The notes below the pieces were generated by a model. That model made no database searches. It saw only the letters and a list, made by a program, of their open reading frames with translations, and had not been told where the DNA came from. DNA of 58,678 bases from Loigolactobacillus jiayinensis (GTDB taxonomy: Bacteria > Bacillota > Bacilli > Lactobacillales > Lactobacillaceae), in the NCBI RefSeq assembly GCF_003946445.1, contig NZ_RHOF01000023.1:1-58678 (forward strand), read 5' to 3'. A program made the position numbers and the translations under genes. This document shows positions 50,637 to 58,678 of this stretch, in pieces; the stretch's first letter is position 1, and every line of letters begins with the position of its first letter.

Positions 50637-52658
50637 TTGTCTAAATGGATCTGGTATCAAGGCGATTTTGAAATTTATCATAGTATGAAACAGAATTTTG
50701 ATCGTGAAGAACGCGGTGGTATGTGGCCGGCATACTGGTACACCTCGGGTTGGAATCATAATGTTGTCTTTTCAAAAGTTTATGAATTAACTGAACCACA
50801 GAATTTTAATCTTGTATTTCAGGGTCATGGCTATGTGAAAATCACAGAACTGGCAACTGCAAAAGAAAGTAAATTCCCACTTGATGCAACTATAAATTGT
50901 CCAGCGGGGCAGGTTAAAATTGAAATTTCAGTTGGGAACTTGTCCGGTTTACCTTGTATCTACGTTATGGGCAAAAAAATTAATTCAGATAGTGATTGGT
51001 TAGTCACAAACTTTATTGGCGATGCAATATCAGTCGGCTGTAGCTCAATGTTTGTAAATAAAGAACAGAATCCAATGGTGTTTGAGTATCAACATGAATT
51101 GCGGCAAGCAAATAAGGTTGAGCATGTTAATGGTGGGACGTTGTTTGATTTCGGCCATGATATTACGGCACAAGTTATTGTTCAGTATGAACGCAAGTTT
51201 ACGCCAATCACATTATGCTACGGAGAGAGTAAAACCGAAGCTTTGGATGTTGAAGCGTGTTATTTAAAGCATAATATTAATACACCGGCCAATGATAAGT
51301 TTGGTCAATACGATACCAAGAAATTGGCATTCAAAACGCGCTTACGGGCATTTCGTTATTTATTTTTACCTAACCTAGATACAAATGGCGTATTACAAAT
51401 AACTGCTGATTATCAATTTGTCCCGTTTCCCCAAAAAGGATATTTTACTTCGGTTGATCAGCAGCTAAACCAGATTTGGCAAGTGGCTGATCGTACATTT
51501 AGACTTTGCTCAGGAAACTTTTTTATTGATGGTATTAAGCGTGATCGTTGGGTTTGGTCAGGTGACGCTTTTCAAAGTTATTTTATTAATCAATATGACT
51601 TTTTTGACAAAGAAATTGTTAAACGTACGATTCTGGGACTACGTGGCGAATTAGAGGTTAAGCAGCATTTAAATACTATTGTCGATTATTCGATGTATTG
51701 GATCATTAGTATTGAACTATATTATCAAACCTTTGCGGACAAAGAATTTGTTCGACAAACATATCCAAAAATGAAAGCGCTGCTAGATTACTGCTTAGCA
51801 CAGACCAATAATCTTGGTTTTATTTTAGGCCGTTCAGGAGATTGGATCTACATTGACTGGGCTGATTTTGATCATGCGGGTGCACTCTGTGCGGAACAAA
51901 TTTTGTTGGCACGAGCATTACAAAGCATGATTAGAGTTGAAAAGATTTTGGGCAAAGCAACGACCGAAACAGAGACACGCTACCAGAAATTGCGCGCCAA
52001 CATTGATCGTTATTTCTGGGACGCTGACAAACAGGCTTATATTGATAGTTATGAGTCAGGTAAACGGAACGTCACGCGTCATGCTAATATTTTTGCTATT
52101 CTATTTGGTTATACGACGGAGGAGCAAACTAAAGAGATCGTGACCCATGTCATTCAAAATTCACAAGTACCACAAATTAATACACCATATTTTAAATTTT
52201 GGGAATTAGAAGTGTTGGCCCAAACTGGTCAATTTAAAAATGTTCTTCAACAAATCAAAAACTATTGGGGTGGCATGCTAGAAAATGGTGCCACTACATT
52301 CTGGGAATATTTTGATCCAACAGAACAAGGCGCTGCTAAATATGCAATGTATGGTGATAAATATGGTAAAAGCTTATGCCATGCTTGGGGTGCAAGTCCA
52401 ATCTATTTAATTGGTCGCTATTTAATGGGTGTTGAACCGACTAGCCCTGGTTATCAGACCTTCAAAGTCACACCGCAAGTCGAGCTATTTCAGAATGTCG
52501 ACTGTGCCTTTCCGCTAAATGAAGCTGGCGATTCAGTCCAGATTAAAACAACCGCTACTACGCTAGCTGTATTGGCAACTAAAGCAGGCGGCACGCTGAT
52601 CTATCAAGGAAAGCAAATTGAGTTACCACCAAATCAACAGGTTACGGTGACGTTGTAA
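50637..52658 (+). CDS. Alpha-L-rhamnosidase-like glycoside hydrolase (GH78 family)
   Basis: A 673-residue protein without signal peptide. The N-terminal ~270 residues look like beta-rich carbohydrate-binding modules and the rest an (alpha/alpha)6 barrel. FIDGIKRDRWVWSGDAFQ fits the catalytic region of GH78 (QRDER..WxGD); ATTFWEYFDP and SLCHAWGASPIYLIGRYLMG are also family-like. It would remove rhamnose from plant glycosides in the cytosol. The TTG at 50637, nine bases after GGAG, is preferred to a TTG at 50628. It is slightly AT-richer than the neighbouring genes, hinting at later acquisition. Confidence 0.82.
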   Translation: MSKWIWYQGDFEIYHSMKQNFDREERGGMWPAYWYTSGWNHNVVFSKVYELTEPQNFNLVFQGHGYVKITELATAKESKFPLDATINCPAGQVKIEISVGNLSGLPCIYVMGKKINSDSDWLVTNFIGDAISVGCSSMFVNKEQNPMVFEYQHELRQANKVEHVNGGTLFDFGHDITAQVIVQYERKFTPITLCYGESKTEALDVEACYLKHNINTPANDKFGQYDTKKLAFKTRLRAFRYLFLPNLDTNGVLQITADYQFVPFPQKGYFTSVDQQLNQIWQVADRTFRLCSGNFFIDGIKRDRWVWSGDAFQSYFINQYDFFDKEIVKRTILGLRGELEVKQHLNTIVDYSMYWIISIELYYQTFADKEFVRQTYPKMKALLDYCLAQTNNLGFILGRSGDWIYIDWADFDHAGALCAEQILLARALQSMIRVEKILGKATTETETRYQKLRANIDRYFWDADKQAYIDSYESGKRNVTRHANIFAILFGYTTEEQTKEIVTHVIQNSQVPQINTPYFKFWELEVLAQTGQFKNVLQQIKNYWGGMLENGATTFWEYFDPTEQGAAKYAMYGDKYGKSLCHAWGASPIYLIGRYLMGVEPTSPGYQTFKVTPQVELFQNVDCAFPLNEAGDSVQIKTTATTLAVLATKAGGTLIYQGKQIELPPNQQVTVTL

Positions 52659-52717
52659 AAACGCGTGCACTTATTAAAACCTAAATTAAACGTAATAAAT
52701 AAAAAGGAGTGAACAAT

Positions 52718-54031
52718 TTGAATCAAGAAAATGAAAAGCTATCAAAACGAGATTGGTCGTTGATTTCAGTTGCAGCAATTGCGTCATACTTAGATGCTGC
52801 GCTACTTGTTAGTACAGGTGTTGCATTATCGATTTGGGCAGGATATTTTCATATGTCGCCATGGTTGGCTGGTATTTTAAGTACGATGTTAACCATTTCA
52901 GTTGCAGTGGGGTCATATGTTGGCGGGAATTTGTCTGATCGTTTTGGCCGAGTTCGCGTATTTAATTTAGATATTTTATTAGTGGGAATTGGTACCGCTA
53001 TTATCACATTTGCTTACAATATTCCAACGTTATTAATTGGTTTAGCAATTGCCGGGTTAGCATCTGGTGCCGACTTACCAACCTCGTTAGCTGTTATTTC
53101 TGAACGGATTCCACAGCAACATCATGGGCGTGCTATTTCTTCTACTGAAATTTTCTGGTTTTTAGGTATCATGATATCGCAAGGTATTGGTTTTGTAACT
53201 GCTAAGATGGGAATCATCGGTCCCCGCACAATGTTTGCTTGGTTGACCATTGTGGCAGTTGCTACTTGGGCCGTGCGTGCTTTTTCTAAGAAATTTAAAC
53301 AAATTGAAGACCAGTTATTGGCTGAAAACCAAGCTAGTTCAGGTAATGGTAATGAAGAACAGCAAAAGGTTAAGCTATCTACTTTATTAAAGAATCCGCA
53401 CTATTTAATGCCACTGATTTTATTAACGGTATTCTATCTTTTTTGGAATCTACCGGCGAATACATGGGGCTCATTTTTAAACTACTTTATGGTTGTCGTT
53501 AATCATCAATCTCAGTCAACAGCAACGTTAATTGGTTTTGTGACGAACATTGTTGCAGTAATTATTCTTTATAGTATTTACATGCGTTTTGCGGATACTA
53601 AATATCGTTACGTGATGATGCATATTGGCTTAGGCCTCTCACTAGTTTCATTTGTTATTTCAGCATTTTTAGGTCGACTTTGGGTGATTTTTGCCATTTG
53701 TTATTTCGTTTATTCTGTCTGCAACGTATTAGATGGCGAGTCAATTTATAAAATTTGGACCCAGTCGTTTTATCCAGCAGATGTAAGAGCAACTATGACT
53801 GGCTATTCATACGCAATTGTGCGTGCTTTTACAGCCGTATTTTCAATTTTCACACCGGTAATTATGAATTTCTCACCTGATCTATTAATGTGGTTATTGG
53901 CTGGCTCCTTAGCTATTTGTTGGCTATCCGCTATTATGTTAACAAGATTGGTTAAAGGGTATGGGTTAAGTGATCCCGTGTACAATCCTGTTTCAACTAC
54001 AATAGAAGAAAATAGTAATACGGTTAAATAG
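52718..54031 (+). CDS. MFS transporter, rhamnosidase-linked
   Basis: A 437-residue MFS protein with 12 predicted helices. GNLSDRFGRVRVFNLDILLVG is the A-loop motif. Two in-frame possibilities exist (GTG at 52709, TTG at 52718); AAAGGAG overlaps the GTG, so the TTG eight bases later is preferred. It is 59 bases after the rhamnosidase and probably imports the rhamnosylated substrate or exports a product. Substrate unproven. Confidence 0.8.
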   Translation: MNQENEKLSKRDWSLISVAAIASYLDAALLVSTGVALSIWAGYFHMSPWLAGILSTMLTISVAVGSYVGGNLSDRFGRVRVFNLDILLVGIGTAIITFAYNIPTLLIGLAIAGLASGADLPTSLAVISERIPQQHHGRAISSTEIFWFLGIMISQGIGFVTAKMGIIGPRTMFAWLTIVAVATWAVRAFSKKFKQIEDQLLAENQASSGNGNEEQQKVKLSTLLKNPHYLMPLILLTVFYLFWNLPANTWGSFLNYFMVVVNHQSQSTATLIGFVTNIVAVIILYSIYMRFADTKYRYVMMHIGLGLSLVSFVISAFLGRLWVIFAICYFVYSVCNVLDGESIYKIWTQSFYPADVRATMTGYSYAIVRAFTAVFSIFTPVIMNFSPDLLMWLLAGSLAICWLSAIMLTRLVKGYGLSDPVYNPVSTTIEENSNTVK

Positions 54032-54048
54032 TTTTCAAATATAGCTTA

Positions 54049-54090
54049 AGATAGGTTGCGTTACCTTGAAATGTGCGCAATCTATTTTTT
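54049..54090 (+). terminator. Terminator of the rhamnosidase operon
   Basis: ATAGGTTGCG and CGCAATCTAT pair around a loop, followed by a T run. Confidence 0.75.
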
Positions 54091-54202
54091 CACCTATATT
54101 TTGGTGAGGTAATAAGTTATTGTATTAAATAATTTATACCGGTAGCATGAGTTGATTTTTACGCGGTAAGTGGGGATGAAGCCGATTGAATCGGATAAAA
54201 AG

Positions 54203-54240
54203 CACAAAAAAGGTTAGCAACCGTAAAAGGTGCTAACCTA
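54203..54240 (-). terminator. Terminator of the iron ABC operon
   Basis: AGGTTAGCA and TGCTAACCT pair; on the minus strand the hairpin is followed by TTTTTT. Confidence 0.85.
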
Positions 54241-54253
54241 AGTGGACATATCT

Positions 54254-55180
54254 TTATTTATTTGCTTTGATCAGCGCGTCGGTTACGATTTTCAACTGTG
54301 CACGCGTTGCAAATGGATCATAGTAGTACATTTTATTAAATGGTAATTCAATGACTCGATTGGCTTTAACTGCGGCCAATGATTGCCAAATTGGGTTCTT
54401 CTTCATCGCTACTAAGGCTGGATCTTTCTGACCTTTGGTGCTAGAAGTGGTGACGAACATGTAATGCGCTTGGTATTTTGGTAAGGATTCAACTGAGATC
54501 TCCTTGAAACCAGCGCTAGAATCTACTTTTTGTAAAGGTTTAGAGAGCTTGAAGCCTAGTGCCAACATAGCTTGGGCGCCACGGCTAAAGCCGGAACCAT
54601 AAGCATAAAGTTTACTGCTCTGCATTTCATAAACCCCGAAGGAACTCTTGCGGCTAATTTTAGCGGCTTCTAAACGCTTAACCTGTTTTTTAGCGGCGGC
54701 GTTGAAGGACTGTTTGAAGGCTTTAGCTTGCTTGGGCTGATTCAATAACTTAGAAAAATAATTCATTGATGCAGTAAACTGCTGTGTTTTTTGATAAGGA
54801 ATTTGCACGGTAGGCGCAATTTTTTCCATTTTCTTAGTATCAGCTTCGTTGCTAGTAATGATCAAATCAGGTTTTAGCTTCAAAACAGCTTCAGCACTCA
54901 TCGGCGTACCAACGTCGGTGATTTTTTTAACCTTACTTTGATTTAGGTAAGGATTGGCCATTTCTAACTTGGTGGAGCCAACGACGTTAACGTTCAGGGC
55001 CATTACTTGACCTAGGTATAAGCCGGCAACCACACGCTTGGGATGATTGGGGACTTGGATGGTACCGTTAGCTGCCTTAAAGGCGTGGGTATCAGCCGCA
55101 GCAACTGGTCGCGGAACAAAGACTAGCAAAGCGAATGCAGCTAACAAAACGCCGCAGATCCGCTGTAATTTTTTTGACAT
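54254..55180 (-). CDS. Iron-siderophore ABC transporter substrate-binding protein
   Basis: A 308-residue class III periplasmic-binding-type protein (FecB/FhuD). The order VPNHPKRVVAGLYLGQVMALN, LKPDLIITS and the long central helix fits. The N-terminal signal peptide (KKLQRICGVLLAAFALLVFVPRPVAAA) ends in VAAA-DTHA; no lipobox Cys is seen. Gram-positive members are usually lipoproteins, so this form may be released or held by another partner. It is the last gene of an import operon, 16 bases after the first permease gene. Confidence 0.85.
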   Translation of the reverse strand: MSKKLQRICGVLLAAFALLVFVPRPVAAADTHAFKAANGTIQVPNHPKRVVAGLYLGQVMALNVNVVGSTKLEMANPYLNQSKVKKITDVGTPMSAEAVLKLKPDLIITSNEADTKKMEKIAPTVQIPYQKTQQFTASMNYFSKLLNQPKQAKAFKQSFNAAAKKQVKRLEAAKISRKSSFGVYEMQSSKLYAYGSGFSRGAQAMLALGFKLSKPLQKVDSSAGFKEISVESLPKYQAHYMFVTTSSTKGQKDPALVAMKKNPIWQSLAAVKANRVIELPFNKMYYYDPFATRAQLKIVTDALIKANK

Positions 55181-55196
55181 AATAAGGACCTCCAGA

Positions 55197-56198
55197 TTAA
55201 ATTGATTCTTGATCAGCTTGGTGGAGCAAAAGATAAACGAAGTAAGGCATTGTGATCACCGCAACGACTAATCCAACTGGTAATTGGCTCGGGGCAAAAA
55301 TATTTTCGGCGACTACTGCTGCAAATAAAATTAAATTGACGCCGATCAGTGCGGTTAACGGTAAATAATGGCGGCCATGATTACCGACTAGGCGGCGGGC
55401 AATGTGCGGTGCCATTAAGCCGACAAAGCTGATTGCACCGCCACCAGCGACCGCTAAGCCAGCTAATAAAACGGCTAGCAATAACAAAACTTGGCGCTTG
55501 CCAGCTACTGCCAAGCCGAGGCCACTGGCAGCTTGCTGGCCTAAAGTGAGAATATCACTGGCCCACAAACCACGTAAAGTTAGTGGTAATAAAATAAGTA
55601 GTGCGCCGCCAAGAACAGCGATATAGGACCAATCTTGGTTCCAGAAATCACCGCTGATCCAGACGATTAATTTATCAAAATCGAACTGATCTAATTGCAG
55701 CTCGATCAATAGAATAATGCCATTAAGTAAAGTCCCACTGGCGATTCCTAATAACAGGAGTTGTAACGGCTGTTGTAGCCGCCGCTGAATAAAGACGATG
55801 CAGGCGCCAACTAAGCTACCAAGTACGGCAAAAATAGGTAAGCCGACCGTTTGGCTCAAAGGAATATTTAGATGGCTAATGGCTAGAAAGACCACTGCAC
55901 CTAAGCTAGCACCAGCGTTGATGCCCATAATGCTGGTGTCAGCTAATGGATTTTCCGTTACTAATTGTAAAATAGCACCACTTAAGCCTAAACAAACGCC
56001 ACAGATGACGCTTAAAGCGATTTGTGGCAACCGAAATTGAAGCAAAACTAAGTCTGCTTGCGCACTACCATGACCGCTAAAAACTTGGCGAATATCAGTC
56101 CATGAAAGGTGAATACTGCCATGGGTCAGTTGGAAGATGACCAAGCCGACAAATAACAAGCTGAACAAGGTACACCAAATTTGAAAACTTCGCTTCAT
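55197..56198 (-). CDS. FecCD-family iron-siderophore permease subunit
   Basis: A 333-residue membrane permease with 8-10 helices. SGAILQLVTENPLADTSIMGINAGASLG and GAISFVGLMAPHIARRLVG are the family hallmarks (the latter before the ATPase coupling region). It overlaps the next permease by four bases. Confidence 0.9.
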   Translation of the reverse strand: MKRSFQIWCTLFSLLFVGLVIFQLTHGSIHLSWTDIRQVFSGHGSAQADLVLLQFRLPQIALSVICGVCLGLSGAILQLVTENPLADTSIMGINAGASLGAVVFLAISHLNIPLSQTVGLPIFAVLGSLVGACIVFIQRRLQQPLQLLLLGIASGTLLNGIILLIELQLDQFDFDKLIVWISGDFWNQDWSYIAVLGGALLILLPLTLRGLWASDILTLGQQAASGLGLAVAGKRQVLLLLAVLLAGLAVAGGGAISFVGLMAPHIARRLVGNHGRHYLPLTALIGVNLILFAAVVAENIFAPSQLPVGLVVAVITMPYFVYLLLHQADQESI

Positions 56199-57175
56199 GT
56201 GGTTAACGCCCCCTGTTTACGCCAGAGAAAGGCGAATAGAAAGATGCCGCCAAGAATGGCACTTAACGCGCCTAATGGCAATTCAAATGGTGGCCGTGCT
56301 GATTTGGCTAGTGCATCACCGAAGCTGAGAAAGGCACCGCCAGCTAACAACACTTGGCCAACCGTTTGCTTAAAACGATGACCACTAATAATCGCGATAC
56401 ATTGCGGTATGCCTAAGCCGACAAAAGCAATATTGCCCGCCACAGCGACACAGCCGCCCGCTGCTAACACGATTAAAATCGATGCAAGCACCCGCGTGCC
56501 GTTACGCTTACTACCCAAACTTTGCGCTAATTGATCATTTAACGTCAAGATTGTTAATGAGTTGCGTAAGTAAACAATGGCTAGTAACACAATTAATAAA
56601 ATCAACGCTAGCAACCAAACGGAATCGTAAGTGACACCGGAAAAGCCGCCAACCAATAAAGTTCGGTATTGCGCTGTTGTTTGCGTTAATAGGCTGACCG
56701 CGTATGCCACGCTGACTAGAAAGCCAGAAAAAATACTGCCACCCAGAATTAGCCGCAACGGTTGCATACCGTTACGAGTCAATGATAACCCCAATACGAC
56801 GCAAAACGCCAGCAGCGCACCAACTAACGCTAAGCCGAAGCGCGCGCGGATGGTGAAGGGAATGCCTAACACGGTACCGACAATCAAAGCTAGATTGGCG
56901 CCACTATTAACGCCTAAAATGGCTGGATCTGCGATTGGATTGCGTGAAATTGTTTGCAGTAACTGACCAGCCACGGCTAATTCAGCACCGACTAGGACAC
57001 TCGCTAAGGCCCGTGGTAGCCGAACTGATAGAATCGTTTGCGCCTGCAAACCTGGTTGGGGATGAAGCACCGTTAATGGGCTAAACCAAGTTGGACCGCT
57101 ACAAAGATTGATGATAAAACCAGCAATTAACAGAACAATCAAAACGAGGTAGATCCGTTGCGTTCGCTTGATCAT
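56195..57175 (-). CDS. FecCD-family iron-siderophore permease subunit
   Basis: A 326-residue permease homologous in layout to its downstream partner. LLQTISRNPIADPAILGVNSGANLALIVG and GNIAFVGLGIPQCIAIISGH mark the family, the second being a variant of the usual FVGLxxPHxxR with Gln for His. Together the two permeases would form a heterodimer. It overlaps the ATPase stop by one base. Confidence 0.9.
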   Translation of the reverse strand: MIKRTQRIYLVLIVLLIAGFIINLCSGPTWFSPLTVLHPQPGLQAQTILSVRLPRALASVLVGAELAVAGQLLQTISRNPIADPAILGVNSGANLALIVGTVLGIPFTIRARFGLALVGALLAFCVVLGLSLTRNGMQPLRLILGGSIFSGFLVSVAYAVSLLTQTTAQYRTLLVGGFSGVTYDSVWLLALILLIVLLAIVYLRNSLTILTLNDQLAQSLGSKRNGTRVLASILIVLAAGGCVAVAGNIAFVGLGIPQCIAIISGHRFKQTVGQVLLAGGAFLSFGDALAKSARPPFELPLGALSAILGGIFLFAFLWRKQGALTT

Positions 57176-57987
57176 TAGTGCGCCTCCGCAGCAGTAGGCG
57201 CTGCTATGAATGTATCGTAGCTAGTGATCATCGGACAGCCCAAACGTGGTTCTGGCGCCACTGTCGCATCGATCTGAAAAACTTTAGCTAGCATTCGTGA
57301 CGTAAAAATCTGATCAGGTCGGCCTTGATACATGACTTGACCGTCTTTTAAGCAAACTAAAAAATCACAAAAGCGCGCGGCTTGATTTAAGTCATGGAGT
57401 ACGATGATGATCGTTTTATGTTGTTCTTGATTCAATTCCTGTAATAACTTAAGAATCTCAAGCTGATGGGTCAAATCAAGATAAGTTGTTGGTTCATCTA
57501 ACAATAAAATATCGCTATTTTGCGCTAACGTCATCGCGATAAAGGCACGCTGACGTTGACCGCCAGATAAATTAGCTAGACTACGAGTGGCTAGGCCCTC
57601 TAAGTTAGCGGCAATCAAAGCTTGGTCGATCGCCGTTTCATCATCTGTTTGTAAACCGTGCAGCGGTTTTTGGTAGGCGAAGCGGCCATAAGCAACGAGA
57701 TCGCGCACCAATGTATCTTCCGGTGCTTGCGGATTCTGTGGCAAACTGGCAATATTTTGCGCACGTACTTTTGGCTTGAATTTAGCTAGTGGTTGACCGT
57801 TTAAAACAACTTTGCCGGCAGCGGGTTGGCGGAAGCCGGAGAGTACGTTAAGCAGTGTTGATTTACCACTACCGTTAGGGCCAATTAAACCGATAATTTG
57901 GTGATCAGGAAACTTTATATTTAAATGCTCGATAATCATGTGGTTCGGATAACCGATACATAAGTCATGTCCTTCAAGTTGTGTCAT
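57175..57987 (-). CDS. Iron-siderophore ABC transporter ATPase
   Basis: A 270-residue ATPase. Walker A is GPNGSGKST, the signature LSGGQRQRAF, Walker B DILLLDEPTTYLD, then HDLNQAA as the His switch. It energises ferric siderophore or heme import with the downstream permeases and binding protein. AGGAGGGG precedes the ATG at 57987 (a TTG at 57993 lacks spacing). Only a weak -10 (TATAGT at 58023-58028, minus strand) is visible and no clear Fur box is seen. Confidence 0.92.
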   Translation of the reverse strand: MTQLEGHDLCIGYPNHMIIEHLNIKFPDHQIIGLIGPNGSGKSTLLNVLSGFRQPAAGKVVLNGQPLAKFKPKVRAQNIASLPQNPQAPEDTLVRDLVAYGRFAYQKPLHGLQTDDETAIDQALIAANLEGLATRSLANLSGGQRQRAFIAMTLAQNSDILLLDEPTTYLDLTHQLEILKLLQELNQEQHKTIIIVLHDLNQAARFCDFLVCLKDGQVMYQGRPDQIFTSRMLAKVFQIDATVAPEPRLGCPMITSYDTFIAAPTAAEAH

Positions 57988-57993
57988 GCACAA

Positions 57994-58334
57994 CCCCTCC
58001 TACTTCGCAATTAAGATGTTTTACTATACGTATGCGGCTAATATGCTAACGCTCACAATAGTCTTAGTCTAACGGAAAAACGCTTCATTTTGAGTGAGCA
58101 TGGGAAGACTTTTAGAAATTAAACAGCCAAATTAGTTTTAGATTAAGAATTAATGAAAATCCTTCTTCTTAAGTTTATATTTTAGCAGAAGAAATACTGT
58201 CTGGCTAGGCTAAATGAAAAATGTTCTCAATTAGAACTTTAATTAAATAATTCTAATTTTAACTCAGCGGCTTTTAACTTTAACTGAGGTTTGCTATGCT
58301 ATTAAGCAAGTGATAATAAAAGGAGCCGATTAAA
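57994..58334. other. Gene-free stretch upstream of the iron ABC operon
   Basis: About 340 bp without a gene. It contains an inverted repeat AATTAGAA (58229-58236) / TTCTAATT (58251-58258), and GTTCT/AGAAC (58223-58237). No strong promoter is obvious for the minus strand except the TATAGT noted above. Confidence 0.5.
58229..58258. promoter_or_regulatory. AT-rich inverted repeat, possible Fur-family operator
   Basis: AATTAGAA and TTCTAATT are separated by 14 bases, upstream of the plus-strand gene at 58335. The TTAGAA/TTCTAA halves resemble the Fur-family half-sites seen at ahpC, but the spacing is wider. It could be coincidental in AT-rich DNA. Confidence 0.3.
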
Positions 58335-58580
58335 ATGGCAGAAAAGAAAACGCTAGCGGATTATGAAGTTGACATTCCTAAGGTAAGCGACTTACTTAAT
58401 GGTACGCCAGTAACTAAGAAATTCTTTGATGAGTTAACGCCGGGTTACCAACGAGAATGGGCGCGTTATATTTTTGGTGCCAAAGCTGAGGCAACTAAAC
58501 AACGGCACATTGCGGACATGCGCACGATTTTAGATGCCGGGTATAAATCCAAACGTGGTTACGGTCAACGGAGTAAATAA
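58335..58580 (+). CDS. YdeI/OmpD-associated (OmdA-like) protein, short
   Basis: An 81-residue protein that looks like the OmdA-type C-terminal domain of YdeI proteins (FFDELTPGYQREWARYIFGAKAEATKQRHIADMRTIL). Longer relatives carry an N-terminal YdeI domain; this one consists mostly of the C-terminal domain. Its role is unclear; relatives have been linked to antimicrobial tolerance. AAAGGAGC precedes the ATG and a strong hairpin follows. It stands alone. Confidence 0.7.
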   Translation: MAEKKTLADYEVDIPKVSDLLNGTPVTKKFFDELTPGYQREWARYIFGAKAEATKQRHIADMRTILDAGYKSKRGYGQRSK

Positions 58581-58633
58581 GCCGCTTACAATTTGAACGA
58601 AAAAAGCGATGACAAATTTAAACTTGTTGAAGT

Positions 58634-58676
58634 GAACCCCCGGTATTGGACCAGAATCCAATACCGGGGGTTTTAC
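58634..58676 (+). terminator. Strong hairpin at the window end
   Basis: AACCCCCGGTATTGGA and TCCAATACCGGGGGTT pair perfectly around CCAGAA, then TTTTAC. It is the probable terminator of the short YdeI-type gene and may also act on whatever lies beyond the window. Confidence 0.85.
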
Positions 58677-58678
58677 TA

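Noticed and set aside
1-58678. CRISPR arrays, tRNA or rRNA genes, prophage or insertion sequences
   Set aside because: No regularly spaced repeats, cloverleaf or transposase gene were seen on reading the window.

Overview
The window looks like chromosome from a heterotroph of the family Lactobacillaceae (Bacillota). The protein families, strong AGGAGG-type ribosome binding sites, Rho-independent terminators and moderate GC content fit this. The genus is not fixed by the sequence; a Loigolactobacillus- or Lactiplantibacillus-like organism able to respire nitrate is my inference. No rRNA, tRNA, CRISPR array, prophage or intact transposase was seen.

Positions 1-19.5 kb form a nitrate-respiration island. 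A DUF1858 gene and a DUF438/hemerythrin/PAS gene (217-2059) lie behind a perfect NreC-type box and a Fur-type palindrome. Convergent to them is a long minus-strand series: moeB-like, moaB, moeA, mobB, moaC, mobA, a small coiled-coil protein, the nitrate/oxygen sensing genes nreA, nreB and nreC, a membrane-tethered flavodoxin-like protein, two unknown proteins and a polyprenyl diphosphate synthase probably used for menaquinone. Divergent from moeB is narGHJI (12986-19470). moaA, moaD, moaE and a nitrate transporter are not in the window.

19.5-33 kb is redox and housekeeping: ahpC and ahpF behind a PerR/Fur-like operator, a secreted metallophosphoesterase, a PemK/MazF toxin relic, an iron-containing alcohol dehydrogenase, methionine aminopeptidase, a frameshifted WYL-type regulator divergent from an azoreductase, and apbE next to a cytosolic three-domain flavin reductase with a divergent LysR gene. 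A 216-bp structured element occurs twice (after ahpC and after the azoreductase) with compensatory base-pair changes. A shorter inverted relative separates leuC from leuD.

33-43 kb carries several unrecognised small proteins, a parS-like palindrome, a site-2-protease-like membrane peptidase, and a nucleoside hydrolase plus ECF S-component pair under a preQ1-I-like riboswitch, which I read as a candidate queuosine-salvage operon. An alpha/beta hydrolase, an MFS exporter, a DUF975 protein, a 51-residue membrane peptide absent from ordinary long-ORF lists, and threonine synthase follow.

43-58.7 kb holds a leucine operon (leader peptide and attenuator, a short leuA, leuB, leuC, leuD), an MFS transporter, a LacI-controlled alpha-L-rhamnosidase/MFS operon with TTG starts, a siderophore-type iron ABC importer and a short YdeI/OmpD-associated protein. 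Functions rest on motif recognition by eye; no database search was run.
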